From Ascaris suum (Eukaryota; Nematoda; Chromadorea; Rhabditida; Ascarididae), in contig CM024174.1 in NCBI GenBank assembly GCA_013433145.1, forward strand, positions 3,097,336-3,161,335: a stretch of DNA of 64,000 nucleotides, in the 5' to 3' direction. Shown here in pieces: positions 25,423 through 45,917 of this stretch. The translations under genes were made by a program, and so were the position numbers. Positions within the stretch are counted from its first letter, which is position 1. Each line of letters begins with the position of its first letter. The notes under the pieces were generated by a model. The model did not search any database and had not been told where the DNA came from. It worked only from the letters and a program-made list of their open reading frames with translations.

Positions 25423-27758
25423 AGGCTGTGATCTTTTTGATATTTCTGTTCGTGAGGGGAAGGGGGGGGGAGGAGAGAGTGGGCGAAGGTTAGAATAGAG
25501 CTTGACTGTTTTTTAAGTTTACGGGGTGTTTGCGTTATCGAGACATAGAGTGTTGTGGCTGACAGTTTCAAGTGTTTTCTGTCGTTTTCGATCTTGACCG
25601 TCAAACGTTTTGTTTAGGTCTTATTATGATTTTTTTTTAAATGTTGGGTCATGCGATCTAATGTCCGGTCGGATGAATGGTGTCAACAGGAGCTAACTCC
25701 ACAGTATATAATGCTCACGTTCCAGAGGTTTGCAGTGGCAGTTTCAAATGAAGCTGTGAGATGATGTTGTGGCTAAGGTTGGAATGACGTTATAATCAAG
25801 GCAAGCATCGAAATCGAAAAAGTTTCATTTGCCGGCGTTTCGATTGCTGTGTCGTAACATAACGGAGGCTTTCAACTTGAATAACTGAAACCATTTCATC
25901 ATTGAAGTTTAGAATTTGATTCAGGCGCTTATTTTCGTCACGATATCATCGTTTCGCGTTAACCTGGCTTTCCGATATTTTGCTGAGAGTGCCTTCGATG
26001 TAATATTTGATAGGTCTAGTAATCGGGAGAGGGGGCATTCTCCGGATGATGGAGGATAGTTTCGGTAGTGCAAAATGAATAGATGAGGCATTTACTAATC
26101 GTCGTGAATAGTTGGATGCAATTAACATTTATATTCTTTTCCGGCATTCCATTTTCTTTGAATCGGTTCAAAGTTCTTGAGAATTTTTCACTATTCTCTC
26201 ATTTGATGGTTTAATGAGTGATCATTAAAGAAGTCAACATTTGGTCTATGCTAGAAACATTTCTGTGTTTATTAATTTATTATCTGTGGAAGAGTAGTCG
26301 AATAATTCAAATTTCCTATGTTATTAACGTTTACAACATTCATTATGAATGATATATGGAAAAAATCCACTGGAGATTTCGTTATGCATAAATTTAATGT
26401 GTTATATCATTATATATTTCTTTATGTAAATGTCATTGTTGTATTGTCACTGATATCATTAATACGCGTTCTGATAGAAATGATGCTTCATTGAGTTTTA
26501 ATATCGTGGAGACGATATGCTAATTAATCAAAGGCGATACGAAGAAAGCGTTCACTGAAAGGAATACTAAGTGGGACGTTTTTTGGTTATGTCTGATGAA
26601 GTATTGTTGCATTTAGTGGTTTCATTTTGCGCCTTCGCGGTAGGCCACAAATATTAGAGATGACGAATACTAAAACGGTGGAAATCTTTATAAGATATCC
26701 GCAAGAAGAGGTGCCTCATAATTTCGGTTATGATAGATGATCGGGTTGTTGAGTGTTTTTAAGCTCGAATTTTTACGTAACACAGGTTGAGATGTTAAAG
26801 GGCATAGGTATGAGAAGTGATCGAATGTGGAATACATGTGAAACAAGTTATATGGGACCAGAATAATCTATAAATTTGACAGGGATGTATATGTGCGATA
26901 TCATTGAAAAAGATCGAAGCAGGTTTATGTGGTTCAAAGCTCGGTAATTAATTCGGTTGATAGGTTATATTTATTGGCGATGCGTCGTTTTTTGAGGCAA
27001 TCCACACTTAACGATTTTTTTTGTATTTGAAGCTGTTGTTTCGCATGTTTTTGTTGTTGTCGATAATTTATGAGTACTAGTTTTGTGATCACGGTTTATT
27101 GATGTTATTAATGCAATAAAGAAATTGTGTCGATTGCTACCTCGATGATGAGATGAGGTTATTTCTTTAACACCGAATATTTTGAGTAGTCTTAACTGAT
27201 CTTATATGTAGGTGTTGGTTGATGCTTTCACATATGCAAGGTTTCTGAATCATTAGGGAACTCAACAGCTTAATAGCGTTCTAAATAGCGATTCAGCAAC
27301 GAGATGACCAGATGGGAAATTGAAATGGATGAGCATTTCATCGCAAGCTCGTTCAAAGGATTTCGAACGTCTAATAAGTGAGCAATTAATATAAGGATTG
27401 AAACAGACATAATGGACTTTTTATTTGACGTTGCCATGGGTTAGTTGCAGTCCTAATTGATTTTGGTATTTGGCCATAGAATATCCTACCCGCCAAATTC
27501 CCCTGGGAACGGATCCAGTAAATTGTTTGACGGTGTTGTTTCCCGCGGACAGTAACATCCCAATGACGAATTATTGATGGAAATTTACGATTTCGCCTCT
27601 TTGGTAATGGCACTGGTGGGAAGTTGAAAAGGCGGTCTCATCCCTTCCCGACAAAGTGGATAGAAAAAAGCGAAAGAATGTAACAGATGTCATTGAGGTT
27701 ATTTAAAGTGGAGTGCAGGATAGTATGAGGCCTCGAGAGGTAGCACCTCTGTTCAAGT

Positions 27759-28125
27759 TGTTGTAACTCTGACAGTGACGGCGTTGAGAGGGAGACCGAG
27801 AGGAAGCGAAGAAACATGGGAGAGTCGAAGTAGTTTACTGGGGAGCACCACAGCTCATAGGGACGATTGGAAATGGCGGAGCTAGCGAGAAGAGCTGCCG
27901 ATCGGAGCACTGTCGAATGGAGGAGACTGACTCCGACGGACTGATGCCCGACTTCTATAGGCCTCAGGCAGACCAAAAACATATAAGTCGATCAGTGGCA
28001 CTGCGCGAAGAACAATGAACGAGAACCGACTGTAGAAGCACAATGATCGCTGCAATGTTAGGTCGCAAATAGGTTTAGGTCACAAGTAGATATCTTCTGT
28101 TGGCTCTTCAGCGCCATATCCAACA
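27759..28125 (-). mobile_element. Solo LTR, family of the elements at 42136 and 45560
   Basis: Read on the minus strand it starts TGTTGGATATGGCG and ends ...TTACAACA, the TG...CA form of a retrotransposon LTR, about 367 bp. Flanking pentamers CAAGT and TAAGT match at 4 of 5 positions, as expected for an older target-site duplication. Its sequence aligns with the other two copies in the window, including the region of the TATA-like box. No gag or pol open frame lies beside it. Confidence 0.75.
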
Positions 28126-28714
28126 TAAGTATTAAAGAAGGGAATTGTTGCTATGAAGCGTTTTTAACGCAGATATCATCAAAGCTAAAGACTGTGGTTG
28201 ACACAAGAAAACCGGTTGAGGTGCTCAGCGAGTGACGGGGACATTTCTTGGCATCGTGTAGTGACCGGTACTTTCAAGCAGTTAGCAAAAGATGATGCAG
28301 TAATTTTTTCTGGAAGGGAGAGGAGATTGAGAGTTCGATTTTAGCTTTTTTTGGTAAATAAAATATGAGACGCGCTATACCACGAATTATCAATCTGAGT
28401 GGGTGATTCCGTCCAGAGCGTTTGCCTATGTATTCATTCAACGGAGCAGTTTTATTAAAATCAGTTTTGTTCCATCGCGATTTACATAGTTTGTTTTGGT
28501 TTTTTGTGCATATACTGCGTTGTACTGCAAGTAAAGAGCAATAATGACTTATTCAAGCCATTTCATGCGGAAACGTCTACTTCGTGATTTCATCATCATT
28601 TCCATAATAAATTGCGGTGTATGATTAATTCTATGGACATGATAATAAAAGAAAATTCATGCTCACCGTGCACGACTGTGGCCGATTGGTGCGTAGTCTT
28701 GCAGATGGGGAAGA

Positions 28715-28731
28715 GGGGGGGGGGGGGGGGG
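28715..28731 (+). repeat. G17 homopolymer
   Basis: Seventeen consecutive G inside a G/A-rich patch (28706-28760) in the intergenic region; potential G-quadruplex or slippage site. Confidence 0.95.
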
Positions 28732-29860
28732 AGGGGAAGGGGAGAAGCGAGGGAAGATGAGTGGATTTAGGTGCATAAAAGACTCTCCTTCCTGCGCTAT
28801 GTTTACGGTTGGATTTCATAGTCTAGCTTAATCAGCTGCTATGTGGAAAAAACTGATATGGTGCTGCGAACGGTAGTTGCAGTGTTGATGTCCTTTTCAC
28901 TGTCACAATACTGCATGTTCTTGCTTGTTAGTCGACCAGTTGCGGTGAAAGCCATCTTTCGAAATACACACGTGAAGAAATTTTTTCGGTTATTCGATAG
29001 GTATGTTGATATTTCGGTTTTTCTTTTCATTTCTATATTTTGGTTGGTGGAGTGTGAGATGTGAGGAATCCACATCGAATTTGAATTTACTGAGGTGAGA
29101 AGGTGAGAGGGCAAGTGAATATCGTCACGGTTGGCGACCTTAATAGCTCATGATCGTGTCATTCTCATCCGACGCGTCCGTCTGCAAAACTTCAAAGGAG
29201 TTCGCATCAAAGTGTAATACTGTGACTGGCTAACTCCTAGAGACAAGCCGCACTTACACGCAAACATTCCATCGCTCTATTCTTCGTTAACTTGCATATT
29301 GAAGAGGGTATTTCGCATATTGCTTCACATGTTCTATACGCCTACTCGATTACCGGCAGAGTGGTGTTGAAAAGTTTGCAATAGCGGAAGCGTCCACAGG
29401 CATTTCCGCCGTCGTGGCCATATTGTGTTGTCTGTTAAATTGACAACCATCCCGTCATAATTGTGTATTTTGAAACACTAGAAGTTCTGAAAATTGGATT
29501 GGTGCTGTAGTTAAATGTGACTAATAATTGATCCATATTGGATGTCTAAAATAGTGTTGCATAAATGTGCGTGGCTAACCTGCCAATCAGTGCAATTGCA
29601 TTAGCTGAATGAAAATTTACCTGAATTTTAGTAGCTGACGATTTCCGCTCTCAGTACGCACCTGTTTTGATTGGTCACGTTCGTTCAATTATTGCGCTCG
29701 CTCGCTTTTCCTTTTGCTCTCTCCACATGTGAGGATCCTCCTTTTTGTTTTTATCTAGTCGAGGAAGTAATCACCCTCGCTTATATATTGCCGCATTGTT
29801 AAAATGTCGTTATTCATTTCATGCTGATGTATGTTCTGCTAAGCTCTTATACTGAAGTTA

Positions 29861-29867
29861 TTTACAG
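29861..29867 (+). promoter_or_regulatory. Likely trans-splice acceptor for ADH5
   Basis: TTTACAG ends 22 bases before the ATG at 29890. This is the usual nematode position for spliced-leader addition, though a cis-spliced leader exon cannot be excluded. Confidence 0.4.
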
Positions 29868-29889
29868 CATTCTAGTGATCAACCGCCAC

Positions 29890-37755
<7,866 letters not shown>

Positions 37756-38133
37756 TTACTTCAGTGACAAAAAGTAATAATTTAAACGAAAATAGCTGTG
37801 TAAAAGTAAGAAGATGCAAAATTTTCTGCTGAACATTTACAGAGGTACACGAAAACAAGTCAAAACGACATGTCGTAAACGAACACCGATGAATTTGCTT
37901 GATTGAAACTATCCGTACTAAGCTTCTATATCATCGACGATGGTTTAGTACTGATGAGTAGTAATGAGTAAAACACAGTTGCGTTTTATTCTTACAGAAA
38001 TAACCAGTTCTTTGATTTTGTGTTGGTCAGCGAGTTATGAAATCCTTCCTCCGCAAAGAAAATAAGGTTGTGTACTCCACAGCTTCTTAACCATTCTCTG
38101 TATTCATTTAGGTATGGCCCTTTCTTTTTTCAG

Positions 38134-40610
38134 ACTACGTTCAGTTTTGGCGTACGATCAGCAACACTGATTTGGCGGAGCGGGTATTTATCTCCGTTCA
38201 ATCCACATACGATAGAATGTTTTCGTAAATTATTTTGCAGACTTGTTAGGTGTTGTCGTATTTTGTGTTCCATACTACATTTTTTGTTATACTAATTCAC
38301 AGCGTTGGCATTTTGAAATTTTCATATATTTAGAGATAGATGGAAATAAATTTGTTTTTATTCCATATATTGCTGCCGCATCATTGTATAATGCACCTGT
38401 TAGTATACCTAAGTTTCATAACTGTGACCGGAGGGGTTGGGGTGGGGGGAAGGGCTTAGATGCGTTTGCTCGAGAGACGGTTTTGGTCGGCAAGAAACTA
38501 GGTGTTTAGGAAAAATGGAAATGTTACAGGAGCGCTTGTAGAACCGAGCAATAAAACAGAGTCTGCACAGCGTCCTACCCACCGAAGAGAAGAGGGAGTG
38601 CTGAACCTGTTTATTTGGCTAACATAATATTTTCTAATTCTTTTTTTTCTAGCAGTTTAAAAAGTTGAAGCCTGTATTAAACCTAGTACTGGTTCCGTTA
38701 GCAATGGAGATTGGATTTAGTTGACGTGCAGGGTTCAACGAAAAAGAGTAGTAATAAAGAATCGAGCTGATCATTGAAGCCCGTCTTCAACGCCAAGCCA
38801 TCTCGACTATTAAGTGGATACCTATTCATATTAAGTCATATGAAGTAGAAAGGCTTGCTTTGTTTGGGAGTTGATGGCGATCAAACACCTGATCAGACAC
38901 TATGCAAATTGTTCGTTTGCAGGTACATGGGCGAACGAATGCAGATTAACTTATTTACGAGCAGACAATTTCCAGAGTCCATTGTAAGCGGTGCTATGTG
39001 GAAAGTCGGCGTTCTCGTAATCTCGGTCTGACTTGTTGTCCGTTGTTTGTTTTTGGTGGGGTAGAATGCCCCTGTTTTTTTAGGTGGGAAGTTGAATTGT
39101 GTGAGTAGTCAGATCCGCATATTGATCCTACAACTAAATACGATGGGTCCTTCATTGAAGGGATTTTAAGCGTCGAAGAAATGTAAAGCTGAAATCCCTC
39201 GTAGTTTATCCTTAGTGAATGCACGATTACTTTTATCCGCCTTATATCAGAGTGTAGGGATATTGCAGATTTGTCTTGCTGCGCATGGAAGACCCGTAAG
39301 CGATGTTTGTTTGTTTACTCGTCTTATTTGTTCATTTGAATTTAATCACTATCCATCAATCGGCTGAGTGAATTCACAAATACTTTGATAAAGTAATGTA
39401 GTAACATTTGAGTACGCCAAAAATAGCGTCGAGGACAGTTGTCTCGGCGTATCATGAACGAGTCATGCTTCGCATAGGGAGATGTTCTCATACAATGTCA
39501 ACACTTATGGCATTTGTTCCTATTTGTTGCCTTTTGTTTTGCGTTGAACTACCCATTCAGCTTACCATGGTTAAACGATGAACGCATTATTGTCGAGCTT
39601 GCATCATTCTCGAATAACCTCATTGCTGAACAAGTTCTTAGATGTGGAAGAAATGTGATTATAAATCAGATTCACGAAACTATTTCTACCTAGATAACGA
39701 ACACAACCTGGGGCAGTTCGAAGTTAGGCTCCCTGATGAGCAGTTTTTTGATAGCTAACTATATGAGCGTACCGGAATCGGCGGGTGTCCTGTGGTGAGT
39801 GTCTTGAAGCTGTTTTGTTGATCCGGTGCTGAATTAAAGTTTACTGTTTCTTCTGCGGTTTCAAGTATTCAGCACATTCTGTTCATTCGCTTGAGATGTT
39901 CATTTTCTTATACGGTTGTGACCGAAATAAATGCTAAACTGAGCCACTGAATAAATGAGTGGACACTGTTGAACCATGTAGAACAAACGGCGTCAATTAA
40001 AGAAGTTAGAAATTGTTGAATCTACCGGTCGATGGATAAGAATGAATGCGTCGAGATCAGCGATACTGGATCGCTTTGCTCGGTTGGGTGTTTTATAGAT
40101 GCGCAACGAGATAGAATCCGATACGTTGGCATCTGCTAGGGTGCACGCCACTACGAAGCACACAAACGTATCCTCTGTCGAAGCTTGGGCCGAGATGATG
40201 TTCCAATTTGATTGTCATAGCAGATCTCTCTTTATATGAGCTTGTGTACGTTGGCGCGAAATTAAACTTCTCCAACTTCCCTACGATTGCCTTTGGTATA
40301 TCTGTTCGTCTATCTGTGTCTACTAAGGCATATCGGAAAAATAGTTCTTCTCTTTGACGGTAGGTACCTATCAGGCCGGAAATCAACCGCTAAGCGGTTG
40401 CGTGTGCTTTTGTGATATACAAATGCCGGTGTTTATGCACGAACGGGGAGTAGTGATTTGATAAGGGCACGTGAACACATTGTGTGCTTTCAGCATTTAT
40501 TTTCAGGGACTCTTTGGCAGAAGGTACTTGACGCTGAAGGTACCTTTGGATCGCAGATGCTTACTGTTGATGGGAAAAAACTTCAGCAGTATTTGGGTCG
40601 AGAATATGAG
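38134..40610 (+). other. Unrecognised exon-like blocks in duplication copy A
   Basis: Short open blocks with splice-like borders occur at 38134-38224, 38923-38983, 39251-39295, 39561-39633, 39694-39794 and 40507-40610. Some read plausibly (for example YMGERMQINLFTSRQ, PWLNDERIIVELASFSNN, FLIANYMSVPESAG), but I do not recognise a family and the frames do not all join in phase. The last block is 104 bases here and 105 in copy B, so no frame is shared. They may be remnants of one gene, or chance. Confidence 0.25.
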
Positions 40611-42135
40611 GTGATTTCTGAATAATGACCCGCAAAATTTGGACTTACAAATTTCTGAGAGAGCATGTTCCTAACAAGATACATATCTAGGTCCGCAAGC
40701 AACAGGCTAGAATTTTTTATGGGATAGTTCTTTGGTGTTTGATGATCTTCGGCTACCTGTTTCTTCACGCTTCTTGATCGAGTAACAAAACATGTGTACG
40801 GTATTGGTGCAGTTTCGATACGTTTGGTGGTGTTGATGAAGCCACATACTGAGTAGTGTCGACTTGTACTATGAAGATTTAGGTTAATTTCCGTGATTGA
40901 CGTGTAGGTGCACAGCGTTTGGCGTAACCTCCTCCACACATTTTTTGAGTTGAATGGCGGGCTCGCTTGTTGGCCGATGATAAAGGGGCGAAGTTCAGCG
41001 GCTATACGCAATTTATAAGCAAGGAATGCAAAAAAAAACAGACGTGGAGTGGGCGAGTACTCTAAAACCGACTGTCTGAGAGTATGGTGACGAAGGGTAC
41101 AGTGTTGGCGCCTTGGCCGCAAGCACACGTACGGAGGAGAAAGAGAGACGACGTGCATCCCGTGGCACTGCCACAATGATAATAATAGTGGCGGCTTTTT
41201 GCGAAGTCGGGGGATGGGACGGTCCAGCCCACGGTTAAGCTGAAGCGAAAGAATGAATAATCGAGGATTCTGAAAATTCGACGACGCATCAAGTGCTTAG
41301 CAAACCATGAAGGGATAAGCTGGAACAACTGTTGTGCACCCACCCTCTTCCCTGACCCTGAAGTAGGACGCCAGCCAATGTGCTTCCAGGAAACTTCCTG
41401 TCAAAGTTCGGTTTTTGAGGGGATTCCACTCACACCAATGGAAATTCAGCATATACCGTAATTTCAACCTTTCATTTCGACGTCTGTTTCGGTTCAACTT
41501 CACCTTTCTATAAGCCAAAGGATTTATTTGTAAAACAGCTTATCTTTTCAATTGTTAGCCACAACATTGAAACAACAGTCAAGTCCTCTTCGTTGCTTAA
41601 TATGCACATTACAAGTAATTGACAAATGTTAGAGGTGTTAAACCGGGAATAATGGTTAAAAAGCAGCTAAACAATGTAATGAAGACTTCCGAAAAAGTAG
41701 TCGGTTAAAATGATGATTGAACAAAAACTTTGAAAAAAATGGCCTGGAGAATTTTCCGTCGAATGTACCGATAGAATTTGGCTCTATTAATTCACTCAAA
41801 AAGAAGGTCAACACAGTACTTAATAACTTTCTTACTGGATAGAAAAATAAACACAACACTTCCTAAGCGCCACAGTTCCAGAGCTATTCTAAGATGAGGC
41901 GCGGCAAGGCTAACTTCAAACGACAACTCGATGGCAAAGAGAGGAAGTAGCAAGCGGGTGCACCCATCGAAGTTCACATTGAAGTCGTTATAATATATTC
42001 GAAATTGATATGATGTGTATGCCGTTGGGTTATGTGTGATAGGGCCGTAATCGTCGTTACAAGTGAAATTTATGAAGTTATATTATAAGTTCATTACAAT
42101 TACTTTGCAGTTCATTCCAATTCGTCAATACCTTT

Positions 42136-42412
42136 TGTTGGGTGTGGCGTTAAAGAGCCAACCCAAGATATCTCTGTGTGCTGAAACAGTGACCTTTTGC
42201 TTTTATAGCGTTGTGTTTGCGCGCCATGCCATTGTTCGTGTTCGCGTCATGTCATTGTTTCAACTTGTACTTTGGGTCGGCCGAAGCCTATATAAGGCGG
42301 GCCTCAGCCCGTCGAGGTCAGTCTTATCCCTCGACTGTTCGCAGGCCGGCACCTCTTGCTTCTCGCTTCTACCCTTGGTCTCCTCTCAGCGATTTCGGCT
42401 AGGGATACAACA
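42136..42412 (+). mobile_element. Solo LTR with perfect 5-bp target-site duplication (CCTTT)
   Basis: The element starts TGTTGGGTGTGGCG and ends GGGATACAACA, 277 bp, and is flanked by CCTTT at 42131-42135 and 42413-42417. A TATATAA box at 42289-42295 sits about 150 bases in, as expected for an LTR promoter. The matching position in copy B (near 49640) has no insert, so it entered copy A after the duplication. A 5-bp duplication suits BEL/Pao or Ty3-type retrotransposons; the family cannot be fixed without internal sequence. Confidence 0.88.
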
Positions 42413-43337
42413 CCTTTCCTGACAGTTTCTTATTCGAGTACATATAATCGCATTGCGATAATAGACTGACACTTCGAATTGGTAAGCAGTATGACCTTTA
42501 GTTTTTGTCGCAGTATGATGGAGAAGGATAGGAGGAGAGGAACAGTGAACATTCTGTCTTGGCTAGCGACTCATTGTGCTTCAAAAAAGGAATCGGCTCA
42601 TTGATACAATGATTGCAGTTGGAAGTGTGTTCAGCTGGCTTAGAACGAATCTGTTTGTTTTTATGAATGGGAAGGGAGAGGGGAGGGGACGGGGGTATTC
42701 AGGTTTATGAAATCACGACTCAGTAACCAAAGGATATACAAGAAAATGTGGCTTTCTGTTTGAAAGCCTCAAGTCGATCCATCCGGGTTAATGAACAGAT
42801 AGTAGGATGACTTTTTGCTTTGTATAAAATTTGTATTTAAAAAAATTAAAACAGCATTGTATAAAAATTTGGGTAATTTTGCCTTTTATTTTCCCAAAGG
42901 TCATTTAGGTGGGGGAAAGGGGGATAGAAGGCTGACACGAGGTCGTTTTTTTTAATACGTAAATGCATAAAGTTTCATCCAATAACTATTGAATGACGAA
43001 AAATGTCAAGGAATTAGTTAACAGTTGGCGCATTTCCCTATTCGGGGCTGTAGAAGAATCAACTTATTTTCATCCCAGTCAAAGAGTGCTTTTCTCGTTT
43101 CAACTTGATTGATTGATGTCAATTTGAGAAGCTTATGACTTACACATGTCAGTATCTGCGATGCTTATGAAACTTCTTTATAAGTCTTTTTGTTGTTATG
43201 CGCTTCCATATTCTCTTATTTTTATGCCGTAGAGGATGAAGCAAACGATGAAGCCAACTTGAGTATCCAAGATTTTCGCAAGTTGAAAGTCGATAAACGA
43301 ATAATAGACGAAAGTTCCGTTGCACTGTGAATAGCAT

Positions 43338-45160
43338 AGCCAATATGAAGGCAGGTCAAGGTAGATCAGAATGCGAAGGTAGCTGAAAGTAGATCAAGAC
43401 CTGGAAGCAGATCAAAACATGAAGGGAGATCAAAATATGAATATAGGTCAAACTATCAGAGTAGATCAAAATCTGAAGGCAGATCAAGGTAGGTCACAAT
43501 GTGAAGGTAGATCAAAGTAGGCGAACTTGCGAACCTGGTTGAATGTACATCAAAATGCGAAGGTAGATCAAAATATGAACGTTGATCACACTGTCAGAGT
43601 AGATTAAAACGTGAAGGTAGATAAAGGTAGAACAAAATATGAAGATAGATTAAAATGGGAAGGTAGATCAAGGCGGATCGAAATATGAAGGTTGACCAAA
43701 GTCGATCAATACATGAAGGTAGTCAAAAGTAGACGAAAGTGCGAAGGTAGGTGAAAGTAGATCAAGATGTGGAGGTAGATCAAAACATGAAGGTATATCA
43801 AAATATGGAGGTAGATCACCCTATCAAAGTAGATCAAAATCTGAAGGTAGATTAAAATGGGTAGAATATTTACAAAAATATTTACACTTTGATTTACAAA
43901 AAAGGTAGAAGGTAGATCAAAGTGGATCGAAATATGAACGTTGATCCAGATATGAAGGTAGACCAAAATATGGAGGTAAATCCAAGTGACGAAGTAAATC
44001 AAAATCTGAAAGTAGATCAAGGTAGGTCTAAATATGAAAGTAGGTCGAAGTAGATCAAAACCTGAAGGTAGATCAAAGTTCGAAGTGAATCAAAATATGA
44101 AGGTAGGAAGGTCGATCAATTCATGAATATGAAGGCTGACCAAGGTAGATGAAATAGATCGAAATATGAAGGCTGACCAAAATGGGTCAAATCATGAAGG
44201 TAGATAAAAGTATATCAAAATGTGAAGGTAGATCAAAATACGAACGCAGATCTAAGTAGACCAGATGGGAAGCTAGGTTGAACTGTGAAGGTAGATGAAA
44301 GTAGATCGAAATATGAAGGAAGGTCGAAGTATCAAAGTAGATCTAGATCTGAAGGTAGATCAAAAGGTGATGGTAGATCAAAACATGAAGATGGATAAAA
44401 TGGGAAGGTAGATCAAAGTAGGTCGAAATATGAATGTAGATCAAAATATGAAGGCACATCGAAGTATCGAAGTAAATTAAAATTTGAAGGCAGAACAAGG
44501 CACGTCAAAATATGAACGCACATTGAAATCGGAAGGTAGATCGATGCAGATCAAAATACAGAGGTAGATCGAAGTAGACCAAGATGTGAATGTGGATCAA
44601 ACTATCGACGTAGATCAAAATCTGAACGTATTTGAAAGCAGATTAACATGTGGACGTAGATGAAGAGATGAAAGTACCTCAAAATATCGAAGTAGATCAA
44701 AACCTGAAGGTACATCAAGGTAGGTCAAAATATGAAAGTAAATTAAAGAGTCAAGACAGATCAAAGCAGATCGAAATATCAAGAGGGTCAAAACATGAAG
44801 GTGGAAGAAAGTACACCAAATGGGAAGGTAGACCAAGTTGTGAAGGTAGATCAAAGTAGATCAAAAAGTGGAGGCAGATCAAGATATGGAGGTAGGTTAA
44901 AGTGGATCAGAATATGAATTTCGATCAGAGTAGACCAAATAGCAAGGTAGATAAAAATATGAAGGTAAATGGAAGTATCACAGTAGATCAAAATTAAAGG
45001 TAGGTCAAGGTAGATCAGGATGTGAATTTAGATCAAAATACGGACGCAGATCAATGTAGACCAAATGGGAAGGTAGATCAAAGTAGACCAAAATGCGAAC
45101 GTGGATGAAAGTGGGTCAAAACGTTGAGGTAGATCGAAATCTGAATTTAGATCCAAATGT
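43338..45160 (+). repeat. Degenerate 18-bp minisatellite, copy B (about 1.8 kb)
   Basis: Same unit as the array at 35585-36340 but roughly 2.4 times longer, with many half-unit insertions. Long minus-strand open frames here are a repeating hydrophobic hexapeptide pattern produced by the 18-bp period and are not genes. Confidence 0.93.
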
Positions 45161-45559
45161 CAAACCTCCATTCCTCTTCGAATGATATTAACTTTGTTAT
45201 GGACGTGGAGGAAAGCGGGCGTTCAAGGAGCTCGGCAGCCCTCCTTGCGCATTAATCTTTCGTCAAATGATGTTCACTTTGTTATCAACGTTTGGAAAGG
45301 TTACAGGAATCCATTTATACAGAAGACCGTAAGCTATTTTACTCTTTTGTTCACGTTATCGCGCCGAAGGCGCCAGTCTATGAGGGTTTAGTACTGATGA
45401 GTAGTAATGAATAAAACAGGGTTGCGTTCTGTTCTTACAGAAATAACTAGTTCTTTGATGCTGTATTGGTCAGCGAGTTATGAAATGCTTCCTCGGTAAA
45501 GAGAATAAAGTTGTGCATTCCACAGCTTTCTATCCACTCTTTGCTTTCATTTATGTATG

Positions 45560-45893
45560 TGCTGTAACTCTAGCGGCGACAACGTTGAGAGAGGACCGAG
45601 TGGGGAGCAAGGAAACATGGGGATAGTCGAAGTCGTGTATCGAGGGGCACAACAGCTCATGAAGAGCAAACCGGAGAAGTGATGCGTCCCAAGAGAGCTG
45701 CCGCTTGGAGAGCCGCCGATGGATGAGACCGACTCCGACGGCCTGAGGCCAGCCTTATATAGGCTTCAGGCAGATCAAAAGCACATAAGTCGATCAATGA
45801 CATGGCGCGAAGAATAATGCTATAAAAGCAAAATGTTCACTGTTACATCACAAATAGATATCTTGGGTTGGCTTTTTAGCGCCATACCCAACA
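45560..45893 (-). mobile_element. Solo LTR with perfect 5-bp target-site duplication (GTATG)
   Basis: On the minus strand it starts TGTTGGGTATGGCG and ends AGTTACAGCA, about 334 bp, flanked by GTATG at 45555-45559 and 45894-45898. Copy A has the single uninterrupted GTATG at 38112-38116, an exact empty site. It aligns with the LTRs at 27759 and 42136, and is in the opposite orientation to the latter. Confidence 0.9.
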
Positions 45894-45917
45894 GTATGGC
45901 TCTTTCGTTTTTTTCGG

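Larger units (their letters stand above)
25423..29889. other. Intergenic region between TRMT2A copy 2 and ADH5
   Basis: No coding exon recognised on either strand. It holds a solo LTR (27759-28125) and a G17 run (28715-28731). A TATATA-like sequence near 29780 and a trans-splice-like acceptor at 29861-29867 lie just before ADH5. Confidence 0.5.

Noticed and set aside
38994..39224. 76-residue minus-strand frame nearly identical at 46455-46685
   Set aside because: Conservation is explained by the almost identical 1.35-kb core as a whole; nothing marks the frame as coding.
40583..41176. 197-residue minus-strand open frame in duplication copy A
   Set aside because: It is broken by gaps in copy B, lacks recognisable domains, and overlaps intergenic sequence on both counts.
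43706..44854. Long minus-strand open frames rich in Ile, Tyr, Leu and His
   Set aside because: They are a translated 18-bp minisatellite (six-residue period) with no domain and no splice context.
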